Made by a program: the position numbers and the translations under genes
Notes under the pieces: model-generated
The model's input: only the letters and a program-made list of their open reading frames with translations
Databases searched by the model: none
Told to the model about the DNA's origin: nothing
Origin: Paragemmobacter sp039798885
Lineage (GTDB): Bacteria; Pseudomonadota; Alphaproteobacteria; Rhodobacterales; Rhodobacteraceae
DNA: 64,000 nucleotides
Direction of reading: 5' to 3'
Assembly (NCBI GenBank): GCA_039798885.1
Contig: JBDKFE010000061.1
Coordinates: 1 to 64,000, forward strand
In this document: piece after piece, positions 1-8,977 of the stretch
Numbering within the stretch: position 1 is the first letter of the stretch
How the letters are laid out: every line of letters starts with the position of its first letter

Positions 1-40
1 CATTACGAATGACGTGCTCTACCAGCTGAGCTACAGCGGC
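1..40 (-). tRNA. tRNA-Thr (anticodon CGT), partial
   Basis: The reverse complement of the first 40 bases reads as the 5' half of a tRNA: acceptor strand GCCGCTG, a D-arm with AGCTCAGCTGGTAGAGC, and an anticodon loop TTCGTAA. The anticodon CGT decodes ACG (Thr). The 3' half, including the T-arm and acceptor 3' strand, lies outside the window. Confidence 0.85.
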
Positions 41-257
41 ATCCTTCTCGGCACAGGCCCTACTATGGCCCTACCCACAATTCAACCCCCTGCCTAACCC
101 CTTGGCTTCACACATCTTTCACAAGCGGACAGGTCCCTTGTGATTGACGCCCTCGACCAGTTTGGCGGCAGTGGCTTGGTGGCGGGCTATTAGCACCCCT
201 CTTTGGCAGTGTGTAGCCCCCCTTCGCAGAAAAATGCGCGCCCCGCGCTTTTCCCCA

Positions 258-1295
258 TCAGCCGGCGAAATCGTCGATCACGGCCACGCCGGGCGGCATC
301 GGCCCGTCAAAGGCGCGAAGTTCCGCGCTGGCACCGGACAGGGGCACCGTGCGGGCGATCAGAGGGGTCATGTCCACCACCCCGCGCGTGATCATATCCA
401 AAAGCGACGGGTACTTCCACGCAGGCATCCCCCGCGTGCCATAGACGGCCAACTGCTTCATATAGACCGCGTTCATGTCGATCTCCATCCGCGCGGTATG
501 GCCCGTGGGCAATCCCACCTGCACATGCCGTCCCAAGGGCCGCAGACAGTGAAGCGAGGCATTGGCCGTCGCGGCAATCCCCAGCGCCTCGATCGACACC
601 TGCGCGCCGCCCCCCGTCGCCTCGACGATCCGCGCGGCCACGTCACCATCGCGGGCGTCGAAGGCATGTTCCGCGCCAAGGGCCAGCGCATGCTTAAGTT
701 TTTCTGGCACCACGTCCACCACCACGACCCGCGCCCCCAGTGCCCGGCCAAGCAGCAGCGCCGACAGCCCGATTCCCCCTGTGCCATGCACGGCCAGCCA
801 TTCGCCCGCCCGAATCTCGGCCCGGCCCGTCAGCGCATGCCACGCCGTCGTCACCCGGCAGCCCAGACCGGCGGCAAGGACGGGCGTGATGCTCTCAGGC
901 AGGCGCGCAAGGTTATGACTGCGCGGAACGGATATGAATTCGGCATATGCCCCCGGCTCCCCGAATCCCGGCACGCGCTGCGATTTGCAGATGGTGGATT
1001 GGCCGGACCGGCAGTCCGGGCAGTCCCCACAGGCAAGGATGAAGGGCGCGATCACGCGATCCCCCACCCGCCAGCGCGACAGCGGCCCCGCCTCCACCAC
1101 CTCGCCGCAATACTCGTGGCCGGGGATGGCACCGGGCTTCACACGGGGATGTTCGCCCACCCAGCCATGCCAGTCGCTGCGACAGATGCCACAGGCCAGC
1201 ACCTTCAGGACCACCCCGTCCGGCTCGCAAACGGGATCGGCGACCTGCTGCAGCGACAGGTCTTCGCGATAGGCTTTCAAGATGGCGGCGCGCAT
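258..1295 (-). CDS. Zinc-dependent alcohol dehydrogenase family protein
   Basis: A 345-residue medium-chain dehydrogenase/reductase, the usual length for the zinc ADH family. The catalytic-zinc signature is near residues 35-65 (CGICRSD, then GHEYCGEVV). The structural-zinc cysteine cluster follows near residues 90-105 (CGDCPDCRSGQSTIC). The Rossmann NAD(P)-binding loop GTGGIG is in the second half. It should oxidise an alcohol or reduce an aldehyde in the cytosol; the substrate cannot be read from sequence. A GGGGAAG ribosome-binding site sits just upstream of the ATG. It stands alone between the tRNA and purS. Confidence 0.9.
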   Translation of the reverse strand: MRAAILKAYREDLSLQQVADPVCEPDGVVLKVLACGICRSDWHGWVGEHPRVKPGAIPGHEYCGEVVEAGPLSRWRVGDRVIAPFILACGDCPDCRSGQSTICKSQRVPGFGEPGAYAEFISVPRSHNLARLPESITPVLAAGLGCRVTTAWHALTGRAEIRAGEWLAVHGTGGIGLSALLLGRALGARVVVVDVVPEKLKHALALGAEHAFDARDGDVAARIVEATGGGAQVSIEALGIAATANASLHCLRPLGRHVQVGLPTGHTARMEIDMNAVYMKQLAVYGTRGMPAWKYPSLLDMITRGVVDMTPLIARTVPLSGASAELRAFDGPMPPGVAVIDDFAG

Positions 1296-1390
1296 GATCT
1301 TCCCCGTTTCAATCGGGGTCAGCGAAGCACCGCGCGGTCAGGATGGCTAGGCCGAAGCCGACGCCCCCGGTCGCGTTCAAGCCGCAGATG

Positions 1391-1630
1391 TCAGAGGATT
1401 TCGACCCGGTAGCTTTCGATCACGGTATTGGCGAGCAGCTTTTCGCACATCGCCTTCACGTCCGTCTCGGCCTGCGCCTTGTCCGTCGCGGCGAGGTCCA
1501 GTTCGATCACCTTGCCCTGACGCACGGCATTGACGCCCGCAAAGCCCAGCGTGCCCAAGGCATGACGCACCGCTTCGCCCTGCGGGTCAAGGACGCCGTT
1601 CTTCAGCATGACGGTGACGCGGGCTTTCAT
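1391..1630 (-). CDS. purS: Phosphoribosylformylglycinamidine synthase subunit PurS
   Basis: A 79-residue protein beginning MKARVTVMLKNGVLDPQG, the typical PurS N-terminus. PurS is the small dimeric bridging subunit of the three-part FGAM synthase (PurL-PurQ-PurS), which converts FGAR to FGAM in purine synthesis. I chose the internal ATG because the 13 upstream in-frame residues do not fit the family. It follows purC in the same direction with a gap of about 76 bases, so the two are likely cotranscribed. The glutaminase partner purQ is about 26 kb away in this window. Confidence 0.92.
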   Translation of the reverse strand: MKARVTVMLKNGVLDPQGEAVRHALGTLGFAGVNAVRQGKVIELDLAATDKAQAETDVKAMCEKLLANTVIESYRVEIL

Positions 1631-1706
1631 CGGTTCCCCCAAGGCTACGGATGCGAATGGCGCTGGCAATAGCGCCCTGCCCCCGCCGGGGCAAGGCCAG
1701 ATGGCA

Positions 1707-2474
1707 TCAGTTGATCAGCGTGGGCTTCGTCGTATGCGTGACGTTCGACGGCAGCACGCCCAGACGGCGGGCAAGTTCCGTATAGGGATCGGCAAGCGGC
1801 CCCGGCTCGCGCACCACGCCGTCCCGCTCCATCGCCTCTGAGGCCGAGCGCATGTCCCACAGGCGGCAACTGTCGGGGCTGATCTCATCCGCCACGATCA
1901 GGCGCATGAAATCGCCTTCCCAGATGCGGCCCACCTCGATGCGGAAATCGGCAAGGCGGATGCCCACCCCCATCATCACGCCCGACAGGAAGTCGTTGAC
2001 GCGCAGCGACAGCGCCACGATGTCGTCAAGGTCCTGCTGGCTGGCCCAGTTAAAGGCGATGATATGCTCTTCCGACACCATCGGCGTGCCGAGGCGGTCG
2101 TCCTTGTAATAGTATTCCACGATCGGGCGCGGCAGCGGCGTGCCTTCCGGGATGCCCAGCTTGGCCGAAAGCTCGCCTGCGGCAAAGTTCCGCACCACGA
2201 CTTCCAGCGGGATGATCTCGGCCATGCGGACCATCTGTTCGCGCATGTTCAGGCGGCGGATGAAATGGGTGGGCACGCCGATGGCGTTCAGGCCCGTCAT
2301 AAAGAATTCCGACAGGCGGTTGTTCAGCACGCCCTTCCCTTCGACCGCCGCAGGGGCGGGAATGGCGGGGGTGGGGGCGCTGTCATCCTTGAAATACTGG
2401 ATAAGGGTTCCGGGCTCGGGCCCTTCGTACAGGATCTTTGCCTTGCCCTCGTAGACCTTCTTGCGGCGTGCCAT
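1707..2474 (-). CDS. purC: Phosphoribosylaminoimidazole-succinocarboxamide synthase (SAICAR synthetase)
   Basis: A 255-residue protein starting MARRKKVYEGKAKILYEGPE, diagnostic of bacterial PurC. The later segment VVRNFAAGELSAKLGI matches the conserved CAIR/ATP-binding region. It ligates aspartate to CAIR with ATP, step 8 of de novo purine synthesis. Length is normal. It precedes purS in transcription order, the usual alphaproteobacterial purC-purS arrangement. Confidence 0.97.
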   Translation of the reverse strand: MARRKKVYEGKAKILYEGPEPGTLIQYFKDDSAPTPAIPAPAAVEGKGVLNNRLSEFFMTGLNAIGVPTHFIRRLNMREQMVRMAEIIPLEVVVRNFAAGELSAKLGIPEGTPLPRPIVEYYYKDDRLGTPMVSEEHIIAFNWASQQDLDDIVALSLRVNDFLSGVMMGVGIRLADFRIEVGRIWEGDFMRLIVADEISPDSCRLWDMRSASEAMERDGVVREPGPLADPYTELARRLGVLPSNVTHTTKPTLIN

Positions 2475-2667
2475 GAATGCTCCGGTTCAACGCAGAAGGC
2501 GGGGCAACCCGAGGGGTCCCCGCCTGTTGATCGCGCTATAGTCCAACCCGCCCCATCCCGCAAGGCGCGAGGGGGTCCCCGACGGGCGTCGCGCAGCGCT
2601 CCCCTTGCACGGGGCGCGGGCTGGGGGCATATGAGGGGCAGTGCCAAAACGGATCAAGGGGCCCGAC

Positions 2668-2982
2668 ATGACCACCTTCGACGATCGCGAAAATGCCTTC
2701 GAGGCCAAATTCGCCCATGACGCCGACATGCAGTTCCGCGCCGAGGCGCGGCGCAACAAACTTGTGGGTCTCTGGGCGGCGGGGCTTCTGGGCAAATCCG
2801 GCGACGAGGCTGCGGACTACGCCATCACGGTCGTGAACGCCGATTTCGCCGAAGCCGGGATCGAAGATGTGGTCCGCAAGGTCGCGGGCGATCTGGCGGG
2901 AAAGGCCAGCGCCGATGACGTGCGTGCCAAGATGGCCGAACTGCTGCCGGTCGCCAAGAAACAACTGATGGACGAGCTTTGA
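2668..2982 (+). CDS. DUF1476 protein, F1-ATPase inhibitor zeta subunit family
   Basis: 104 residues starting MTTFDDRENAFEAKFAHDAD. This is very close to the zeta inhibitor of alphaproteobacterial F1Fo-ATPase described in Paracoccus denitrificans (established knowledge for the family). The N-terminal segment is the presumed inhibitory region; the rest is the predicted four-helix domain, including RAEARRNKLVGLWAA. I used the internal ATG at 2668 because homologues begin with MTTFDDRE. It is monocistronic, with a strong terminator right after it. Confidence 0.88.
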   Translation: MTTFDDRENAFEAKFAHDADMQFRAEARRNKLVGLWAAGLLGKSGDEAADYAITVVNADFAEAGIEDVVRKVAGDLAGKASADDVRAKMAELLPVAKKQLMDEL

Positions 2983-3010
2983 GGTCACGCCTCAGCGCGG
3001 GACGGCAAGG

Positions 3011-3034
3011 GGCACCCTGCGGGGTGCCTTTTGT
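3011..3034 (+). terminator. Rho-independent terminator after the DUF1476 gene
   Basis: A 6-bp stem GGCACC/GGTGCC with loop CTGCGG is followed directly by TTTTGT, 28 bases after the stop codon. It probably ends the DUF1476 transcript before bmt. Confidence 0.75.
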
Positions 3035-3180
3035 ATTTGGCCCCCGTCCAAGACCACCGTTCCGCGGCTACCGCAGCCCCATCTTGCCCTTCCCCTCATC
3101 ATCATCATGCACATATTCGATTTGCCCCCGCCCGTGCCGCATGGCAGATCAGGCAGAACGACTTTCCAGAAAGGTGCCCC

Positions 3181-4194
3181 ATGGCCGATGCGCTGACCGA
3201 GCTTCTCTCCACCCGCGACTGGCTGATGGCCGATGGCGCGACGGGGACGAACCTGTTCAACATGGGCCTCTCGTCCGGCGAACCCCCGGAACTGTGGAAC
3301 GTGGACCAGCCCGACAACATCCGCACCCTCTACCGCAACGCGGTCGAGGCGGGGTCTGACATCTTCCTCACCAACACCTTCGGCGGCAATGCCGCGCGGC
3401 TGAAGCTGCACAACGCCCAAGGCCGCGTGCGCGAACTCAACCGCGTTGGCGTCGCCTTGGGGCGTGAAATCGCGGATGCCTCTGGCCGCAAGGTCGTCGT
3501 GGCAGGCTCTGTCGGTCCCACGGGCGAAATCTTTGAACCCATGGGCACCCTGACCCACAAGGACGCGACGGAAATCTTCCACGAACAGATGGAGGGAATG
3601 AAGGAAGGCGGCGTCGACGTCCTCTGGATCGAGACCATCTCCGCCCCCGAAGAATACCGCGCGGCGGCAGAGGCCGCGAAACTCGCAGGCCTGCCGTGGT
3701 GCGGCACCATGAGCTTTGACACGGCAGGGCGGACGATGATGGGCGTGACCTCTGCCGCGCTGGCGGACCTTGTCGAAAAACTGCCCAACCCGCCCATCGC
3801 CTTTGGCGCCAATTGCGGCGTGGGGGCATCGGACCTGATGCGGACGGTGCTGGGCTTTGCCTCCACCGGGACGGAACGTCCCATCATCGCCAAGGGCAAT
3901 GCGGGCATCCCGAAATACCATGACGGCCACATCCACTATGACGGCACGCCCGAACTGATGGCCGAATATGCCGTCCTCGCCCGCGATGCAGGCGTACGCA
4001 TCATCGGCGGCTGCTGCGGGACGATGCCCGAACATCTGCGCGCCATGCGCGCCGCGCTGGAAAGCCGCCCCAAGGGCCCGCGCCCGACGCTTGAAGACAT
4101 CTCGACCCATCTCGGCGGCTTCTCCTCGGCCTCGGACGGCACGGGCGACGATGCCGGGGCACCGCGCCGCGAACGGCGCGGTCGGCGCGGGTAA
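3181..4194 (+). CDS. bmt: Betaine-homocysteine / methionine synthase-type S-methyltransferase
   Basis: 337 residues of the homocysteine S-methyltransferase (Pfam S-methyl_trans) family. It opens with a MADGATGTNL motif near the N-terminus. The zinc-cysteine sites are visible: NCGVG around residue 218 and GGCCGT near residue 280. It transfers a methyl group to homocysteine to make methionine; by family naming in Rhodobacteraceae the donor is probably betaine. The longer upstream reading frame is ignored because an AAAGG ribosome-binding site precedes 3181. The product links methyl-donor metabolism with the methylated-amine island downstream. Confidence 0.85.
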   Translation: MADALTELLSTRDWLMADGATGTNLFNMGLSSGEPPELWNVDQPDNIRTLYRNAVEAGSDIFLTNTFGGNAARLKLHNAQGRVRELNRVGVALGREIADASGRKVVVAGSVGPTGEIFEPMGTLTHKDATEIFHEQMEGMKEGGVDVLWIETISAPEEYRAAAEAAKLAGLPWCGTMSFDTAGRTMMGVTSAALADLVEKLPNPPIAFGANCGVGASDLMRTVLGFASTGTERPIIAKGNAGIPKYHDGHIHYDGTPELMAEYAVLARDAGVRIIGGCCGTMPEHLRAMRAALESRPKGPRPTLEDISTHLGGFSSASDGTGDDAGAPRRERRGRRG

Positions 4195-4219
4195 GGCAAC
4201 CCGCCAGCAGACCCCTTCC

Positions 4220-4309
4220 CTGCACGACATCAGCGTGGCGGCCGCCCCGGGGGGGGCGGGACGGCCGTCACCCGTGCCTATGGGCCCGGGTGAGATCCGA
4301 CCGTTGCAC
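4220..4309. repeat. GC-rich extragenic repeat, copy A
   Basis: About 90 bases that recur at 53056-53143. Shared blocks are CTGCACG-CATCA-CGTG, CGGCCGCCCCGGGGGGG, a second hairpin ending GGGCCCGGGTGA, and CCAACCGT/CCGACCGT before CGCAC/TGCAC. The G/C-rich arms can form two hairpins. It lies between bmt and lysC, 25 bases after the bmt stop. Confidence 0.7.
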
Positions 4310-4419
4310 TCTTGCGCGCCATTCTTTCGGGTCCGCCGCACCCCCGCAACCGCCCCTTGCACCCCGCCCCATCGCACCATAAGAAGCGCGCGGAAATTCG
4401 GGCCGTGCGGGGGGGATAC

Positions 4420-5679
4420 ATGCCGCTTCTCGTGATGAAATTCGGGGGCACCTCGGTGGCCGACCTCGCGCGTATCGAAAACGCCGCGAAGAAGGTTCAG
4501 AAAGAGGTGGAGCGCGGCTATGACGTCATCGTCATCGTCAGCGCCATGTCCGGCGAGACGAACAAGCTCGTGGGCTATGTCGAAGGCACCTCCAAACTCT
4601 ACGACGCCCGCGAATATGACGCGGTCGTGGCCAGTGGCGAAAACGTGACGGCGGGCCTGATGGCGCTGCGCCTGCAAGAAATGGGCATCCCCGCGCGCAG
4701 CTGGCAGGGCTGGCAGGTCCCGATCCAGACCACGGCACAGCACGGCTCCGCCCGCTTTGTGGACATCCCGCGCGCCAATATTGACGCGAAGTTCAAGGAA
4801 GGCTTCAAGGTCGCCGTCGTCGCGGGCTTCCAAGGCGTCAGCCCCGAAGGCCGCATCACCACCCTTGGCCGGGGCGGCTCTGACACCACCGCCGTGGCCT
4901 TCGCCGCCGCCTTCGCCGCCGAACGCTGCGACATCTACACCGACGTGGACGGCGTCTACACCACCGACCCGCGCGTCAGCGGCAAGGCCCGCAAACTGGA
5001 CAAGATCGCGTTTGAGGAGATGCTGGAACTCGCCTCGCTGGGCGCGAAGGTCCTGCAGACCCGCTCGGTCGAATTGGCCATGCGCTACAAGGTGCGCCTG
5101 CGCGTCCTCTCATCCTTCGAAGACACCGACGAAACGTCCGGCACCCTTGTGTGCGACGAGGAGGAAATCATGGAAACGAAAGTCGTCTCTGGCGTCGCCT
5201 TCAGCCGCGAGGAAGCCAAGATCACCCTCTTCACCATCGAGGATCGCCCCGGCGTCGCCTCGGCCATCTTCGGCCCCTTGGCCGATGCGGGCGTGAACGT
5301 GGACATGATCGTCCAGAACATCAGCGAAAAGGACTATGACGACGCCCATCCGGGCGCGGTCACCGACATGACCTTCTCCTGCCCGATCAATCAGGTCGAA
5401 CGCGCCAAAAAGGCGATGGAAGACGCCAAGGCCGAAGGCAAGATTGGCTATGACGAATTGATCGTGGATACCGACGTGGCGAAGGTGTCGGTCGTGGGCA
5501 TCGGCATGCGCTCGCACGCGGGTGTCGCCGCCCGGATGTTCAACGCGCTGGCGGCCGAGGGCATCAACATCAAGGTCATCTCCACGTCCGAGATCAAAAT
5601 TTCCGTCCTGATCGACCGGAAATACATGGAACTCGCCGTGCAGGCCCTGCACGACGCGTTCGAGCTGGAAAAGGCCTGA
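4420..5679 (+). CDS. lysC: Aspartate kinase
   Basis: 419 residues. The start at 4420 gives the canonical N-terminus MPLLVMKFGGTSVAD; the upstream extension lacks family similarity. The amino-acid-kinase domain spans about residues 1-245, with TDVDGVYTTDPR near residue 175. Two C-terminal ACT domains follow (about 265-335 and 345-415) for feedback control, typically by lysine and/or threonine. It phosphorylates aspartate, the first step toward lysine, threonine, methionine and diaminopimelate. It is followed by tandem palindromes that probably terminate transcription. Confidence 0.96.
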   Translation: MPLLVMKFGGTSVADLARIENAAKKVQKEVERGYDVIVIVSAMSGETNKLVGYVEGTSKLYDAREYDAVVASGENVTAGLMALRLQEMGIPARSWQGWQVPIQTTAQHGSARFVDIPRANIDAKFKEGFKVAVVAGFQGVSPEGRITTLGRGGSDTTAVAFAAAFAAERCDIYTDVDGVYTTDPRVSGKARKLDKIAFEEMLELASLGAKVLQTRSVELAMRYKVRLRVLSSFEDTDETSGTLVCDEEEIMETKVVSGVAFSREEAKITLFTIEDRPGVASAIFGPLADAGVNVDMIVQNISEKDYDDAHPGAVTDMTFSCPINQVERAKKAMEDAKAEGKIGYDELIVDTDVAKVSVVGIGMRSHAGVAARMFNALAAEGINIKVISTSEIKISVLIDRKYMELAVQALHDAFELEKA

Positions 5680-5689
5680 TCCGTTCCCC

Positions 5690-5735
5690 GCAAATTTCTT
5701 CGAAGAAATTTGCAAAATCTTTCGGCAGCTTTTGC
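5690..5735. terminator. Tandem palindromes after lysC
   Basis: The perfect 24-base palindrome GCAAATTTC-TTCGAA-GAAATTTGC (5690-5713) overlaps by two bases an imperfect palindrome GCAAAATCT...AGCTTTTGC (5712-5735). The first is identical to one at 17566-17589. The position just after the lysC stop suggests a terminator or a 3'-end stabilising structure. Confidence 0.6.
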
Positions 5736-5852
5736 CCCCGCGCCCTGCCGCGGGGGATGTCAATCCCGGCATCCGGCAGGGTCGCCCGTCCTCATGACAG
5801 GGGTTCCGCAAGCCCTGTTCCTGTGGTCTAAAGACCGCAACAGGGACAAGAT

Positions 5853-8102
5853 ATGAAGATGCCGGAACGGACGGAAAGCGAAAGCCGCAAGCTCTTGCGC
5901 CGATTGCGCGACACGCTCGCCACGACCGGGGGCGGGCAGGACAGGCTTGACCGCATCACCCACCTCATCGCCGACTCGATGGGGACAGAGGTCTGCTCCA
6001 TCTACCTCTTCCGCGACGCCGAAACGCTTGAACTTTGCGCCACCGAAGGCCTGCGCCCCGAATCCGTCCACCAGACGCGGATGAAACTGGGCGAGGGGCT
6101 GGTGGGTCGCGTAGCCCGCTCGGGCCTGCCCGTCAACACCGCCAACGCCCCGCAGGAAAAGGGCTTTCGCTACATGCCGGAAACGGGGGAAGAGATTTAC
6201 TCCTCTTTCCTCGGCGTGCCGATCCAGCGCGTGGGCGAAAAGCTGGGCGTCCTTGTCGTGCAGTCCAAGATCGCGCGCGAATTCTCGGAAGACGAGATCT
6301 ACGCCCTCGAAGTCGTCGCCATGGTGCTGGCCGAGATGACAGAGCTTGGCGTCTTCAACGGCGATGCCGACGGGATGCGCGCGCTGCACAAGCAATCGGT
6401 GATGATCCGCGGCGGCACCGGGCAGGAAGGCGCCGCCGAAGGGCGCGTCTGGCTGCATGAACCCCGCGTGGTGGTGACGAACCCCGTCGCCGACGACCCC
6501 CTGACCGAGATCGACCGCATCCGCGAGGCGGTGGGGAAACTCCGCGTCTCGGTTGATGACCTTCTGTCCGCCGAAAGCCTTGATAAGGATCAGAAGGCGG
6601 TTCTCGAAGCCTATCGCATGTTCGCCAATTCGCGCGGCTGGCTTAGGCGCATGGAAGAGGACATCCAGCGCGGCCTGTCGGCCGAGGCGGCGGTGGAAAA
6701 GGAACAATCCGCCGCCCGCGCCCGTCTGGAACAGGTGCCCGACGCCTATCTGCGCGAACGGCTGCATGATCTGGACGATCTGTCCAACCGCCTGCTCCGC
6801 ATCCTGACGGGCCAAGGCACCGACACGGGCGCGACCATGCCCGAAAACCCCATCCTCGTCGCCCGCAACATCGGCCCCGCCGAACTTCTGGACTATGGGC
6901 GCAAGCTGAAGGGCGTGGTGCTGGAGGAAGGCTCCGTCGGCTCTCATGCCGCCATCGTGGCCCGCGCTCTGGCCATCCCCCTCGTGATCCATGCCGACCG
7001 TATCACGACCGAGGCGCTGAACGGCGACCCGATCCTTGTCGATGGCGACCAAGGCATCGTCCACCTGCGCCCCGAGGAAACCGTCGCCCGCGCCTTCCGT
7101 GACAAGATCGCCATGCAGGCGGCGGCGCAGCAGCGCTATGCCTCGCTGCGCGGCCTGCCCTCGCAATCGAAATGCGGCACGGTCACCACGCTGATGATGA
7201 ATGCAGGCCTCATGGCCGACCTGCCCAGCCTTGATGGGTCTGGGGCCGAAGGGGTTGGCCTTTTCCGCACGGAACTGCAATTCCTTGTCCGCAACAAGAT
7301 GCCCCAGCGCGCGGAACTCGCCGCCCTGTATGCCCGCGTGATGGATGCCGCCAAGGGCAAGCGCGTCGCCTTCCGCACTTTGGACATCGGGTCCGACAAG
7401 GTCCTGCCCTATATGAAGCCGCAGGACGAACCCAACCCCGCCATGGGCTGGCGCGCGATCCGGGTGGGGCTGGACAAGCCGGGCGTCCTGAGGATGCAGT
7501 TGCAGGCGCTGATCCGTGCCTCCAAGGGCCGTCCGCTGACCGTCATGTTCCCCTTCATCACGGAACTGTCGGAATTCCAGACCGCCCGCGCGATGGTGAT
7601 GGGCGAATTGCACCGCGAAAAGTCGCTGGGCCACCCCGTCCCCGCCCGGGTCGAGATCGGCGCGATGCTGGAAACCCCGTCGCTGGCCTACGCCCCCCGC
7701 GCCTTTTTCGAACTGACCGATTTCGTCTCCATCGGCGGCAACGACCTGAAGCAATTCTTCTTCGCCGCCGACCGCGAGAATGAACGCGTCCGCCGCCGTT
7801 ACGACACGCTCAACGCCTCGTTCCTTGGCTTCCTGATGCAGATCATCGCGCGCTGCGAAGAGACGGGCACCCCCCTCTCCTTCTGCGGCGAGGATGCCGG
7901 ACGGCCCGTCGAGGCGCTGGCCTTCGCCGCCCTCGGCCTGCGCGCCCTGTCGATGCGCCCGGCGAGCATAGGCCCGGTGAAGGCCCTGCTGCGGCGCGTC
8001 GACCTGTCCGAGGCGCGGTCGGTCATCGACCGGGCAATCGCCGACGGGGCGGAAAGCGTGCGACCTGCCTTGGTCGATTGGCTTGCGTCCCAGCCCGAGT
8101 GA
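5853..8102 (+). CDS. ptsP: Phosphoenolpyruvate-protein phosphotransferase PtsP (enzyme I-Ntr)
   Basis: 749 residues. An N-terminal GAF domain (about 20-160) is followed by the enzyme I modules: an N-terminal PEP-utilising region, the phospho-swivel domain with the phosphorylated histidine at about residue 365 (GSVGSHAAIVAR), and a C-terminal PEP-binding TIM barrel with the catalytic cysteine at about residue 678 (SFCGEDAGRPVEA). It starts the nitrogen-related PTS relay PtsP to NPr to PtsN rather than sugar uptake. In Rhodobacterales ptsP commonly follows lysC, as here. Confidence 0.95.
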   Translation: MKMPERTESESRKLLRRLRDTLATTGGGQDRLDRITHLIADSMGTEVCSIYLFRDAETLELCATEGLRPESVHQTRMKLGEGLVGRVARSGLPVNTANAPQEKGFRYMPETGEEIYSSFLGVPIQRVGEKLGVLVVQSKIAREFSEDEIYALEVVAMVLAEMTELGVFNGDADGMRALHKQSVMIRGGTGQEGAAEGRVWLHEPRVVVTNPVADDPLTEIDRIREAVGKLRVSVDDLLSAESLDKDQKAVLEAYRMFANSRGWLRRMEEDIQRGLSAEAAVEKEQSAARARLEQVPDAYLRERLHDLDDLSNRLLRILTGQGTDTGATMPENPILVARNIGPAELLDYGRKLKGVVLEEGSVGSHAAIVARALAIPLVIHADRITTEALNGDPILVDGDQGIVHLRPEETVARAFRDKIAMQAAAQQRYASLRGLPSQSKCGTVTTLMMNAGLMADLPSLDGSGAEGVGLFRTELQFLVRNKMPQRAELAALYARVMDAAKGKRVAFRTLDIGSDKVLPYMKPQDEPNPAMGWRAIRVGLDKPGVLRMQLQALIRASKGRPLTVMFPFITELSEFQTARAMVMGELHREKSLGHPVPARVEIGAMLETPSLAYAPRAFFELTDFVSIGGNDLKQFFFAADRENERVRRRYDTLNASFLGFLMQIIARCEETGTPLSFCGEDAGRPVEALAFAALGLRALSMRPASIGPVKALLRRVDLSEARSVIDRAIADGAESVRPALVDWLASQPE

Positions 8103-8103
8103 A

Positions 8104-8120
8104 GGGGACATTCTGTCCCC
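8104..8120 (+). terminator. Hairpin after ptsP
   Basis: A perfect 7-bp stem GGGGACA/TGTCCCC with a 3-base loop begins one base after the ptsP stop. A second small hairpin TTGGCC-TGC-GGCCAA follows. There is no long T tract, so Rho-independent action is uncertain. Confidence 0.5.
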
Positions 8121-8141
8121 TCTTGGCCTGCGGCCAATTCA

Positions 8142-8175
8142 CCCCTTGAGGATATTTGAAGACGGAAAATGACGG
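8142..8175 (+). repeat. GAGGATATTT extragenic element, copy 1
   Basis: CCCCTTGAGGATATTTGAAGA followed by CGGAAAATGACGG. Related elements are at 12584-12618 (opposite strand), 21371-21418, and as both arms of an inverted repeat at 58035-58105. It lies between the convergent ends of ptsP and the EcsC gene. Confidence 0.55.
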
Positions 8176-8180
8176 CAGGC

Positions 8181-8939
8181 TTAGGCCTTGGTCACCTTGG
8201 GCGGGGTGGCGGCCTTGGCAAAGGCGCTGAGGATCTCTTCTGCGCCGTGCTGCTGGGCCAGTGCCAGAAGGGCAAAGCGGATTTCCGCCATCTCGCGGTA
8301 GTAGCGCAGAAAGGCCGCGTTCAGCGCGGCACCCGCCACCGCGCCCAGCACCGGGACGGCCTGCGTCGCCAGTTTCTGCCCCATCGCGGCGGCAAGTTTC
8401 GGGGCGACGGACTGGATCACCTGCGCGATGGCGGGTCCCGTGACGGTCAGGCGGGCGGACAGGAACGAGGTGTTCACCCCGTCATCATCGGCCAAGGGGC
8501 TGCCTGCGGTAAAGACGCGCAGGCATTCGGCGCGGATCGCGGGGTCGTCCGGGTCGAACCCCGCCTCGCGCGCGGCGCGGCGGATGGCGTGCAGGATAAC
8601 GGTGATCGTCACCGGCATCTCGGCGATCGAGGTCGCGATGCCCCCCGCGCCGCCGACGGCACCCGACACCACAGCGGCGGCAAGCGGCCCCTGCCGCCCC
8701 ATGTCGGGCAGGCGGTCCCCCGCCCCCGCGATGCCATGCGCCGTCATCAGGGCCTTTTCCACCACCGCGCCGATCTGGGCCTTCACCCCGTCGGGCAGCG
8801 CTGCGATGCGATCCTCGACCGCACCACCCAGCCTGTTCACGATGGCCATGACAGGCCCGTTCGCGCGGCGATAGCGGCGGGCAAGCGCGCGGATTTCGGC
8901 GGTGCGGTCGGGGGCGGCGATGGCGGGCAGGGTGTCCAT
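8181..8939 (-). CDS. EcsC family protein
   Basis: 252 residues of the EcsC family, whose biochemical role is not established. The N-terminal part is charged and predicted helical. The middle (about 85-125) and C-terminal parts are rich in Ala/Gly/Val, as expected of membrane-associated segments. The start MDTLPAIAAPDRTAEIRALA at 8939 was preferred over the longer upstream frame, which overlaps the GNAT gene out of frame. It lies 38 bases downstream of the GNAT gene on the same strand, so cotranscription is possible. Confidence 0.75.
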   Translation of the reverse strand: MDTLPAIAAPDRTAEIRALARRYRRANGPVMAIVNRLGGAVEDRIAALPDGVKAQIGAVVEKALMTAHGIAGAGDRLPDMGRQGPLAAAVVSGAVGGAGGIATSIAEMPVTITVILHAIRRAAREAGFDPDDPAIRAECLRVFTAGSPLADDDGVNTSFLSARLTVTGPAIAQVIQSVAPKLAAAMGQKLATQAVPVLGAVAGAALNAAFLRYYREMAEIRFALLALAQQHGAEEILSAFAKAATPPKVTKA

Positions 8940-8977
8940 GGCCCGAATGTGGGGGGCATCAGCCCCCGGCGCAAGGA

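Noticed and set aside
3035..3180. A SAM or SAH riboswitch upstream of bmt
   Set aside because: The 146-base leader shows no recognisable SAM-II or SAH riboswitch core or conserved stems.
5760..8111. A 783-codon minus-strand open frame opposite ptsP
   Set aside because: ptsP has full domain support on the plus strand. The antisense frame shows no family and biased His/Gly/Arg composition.
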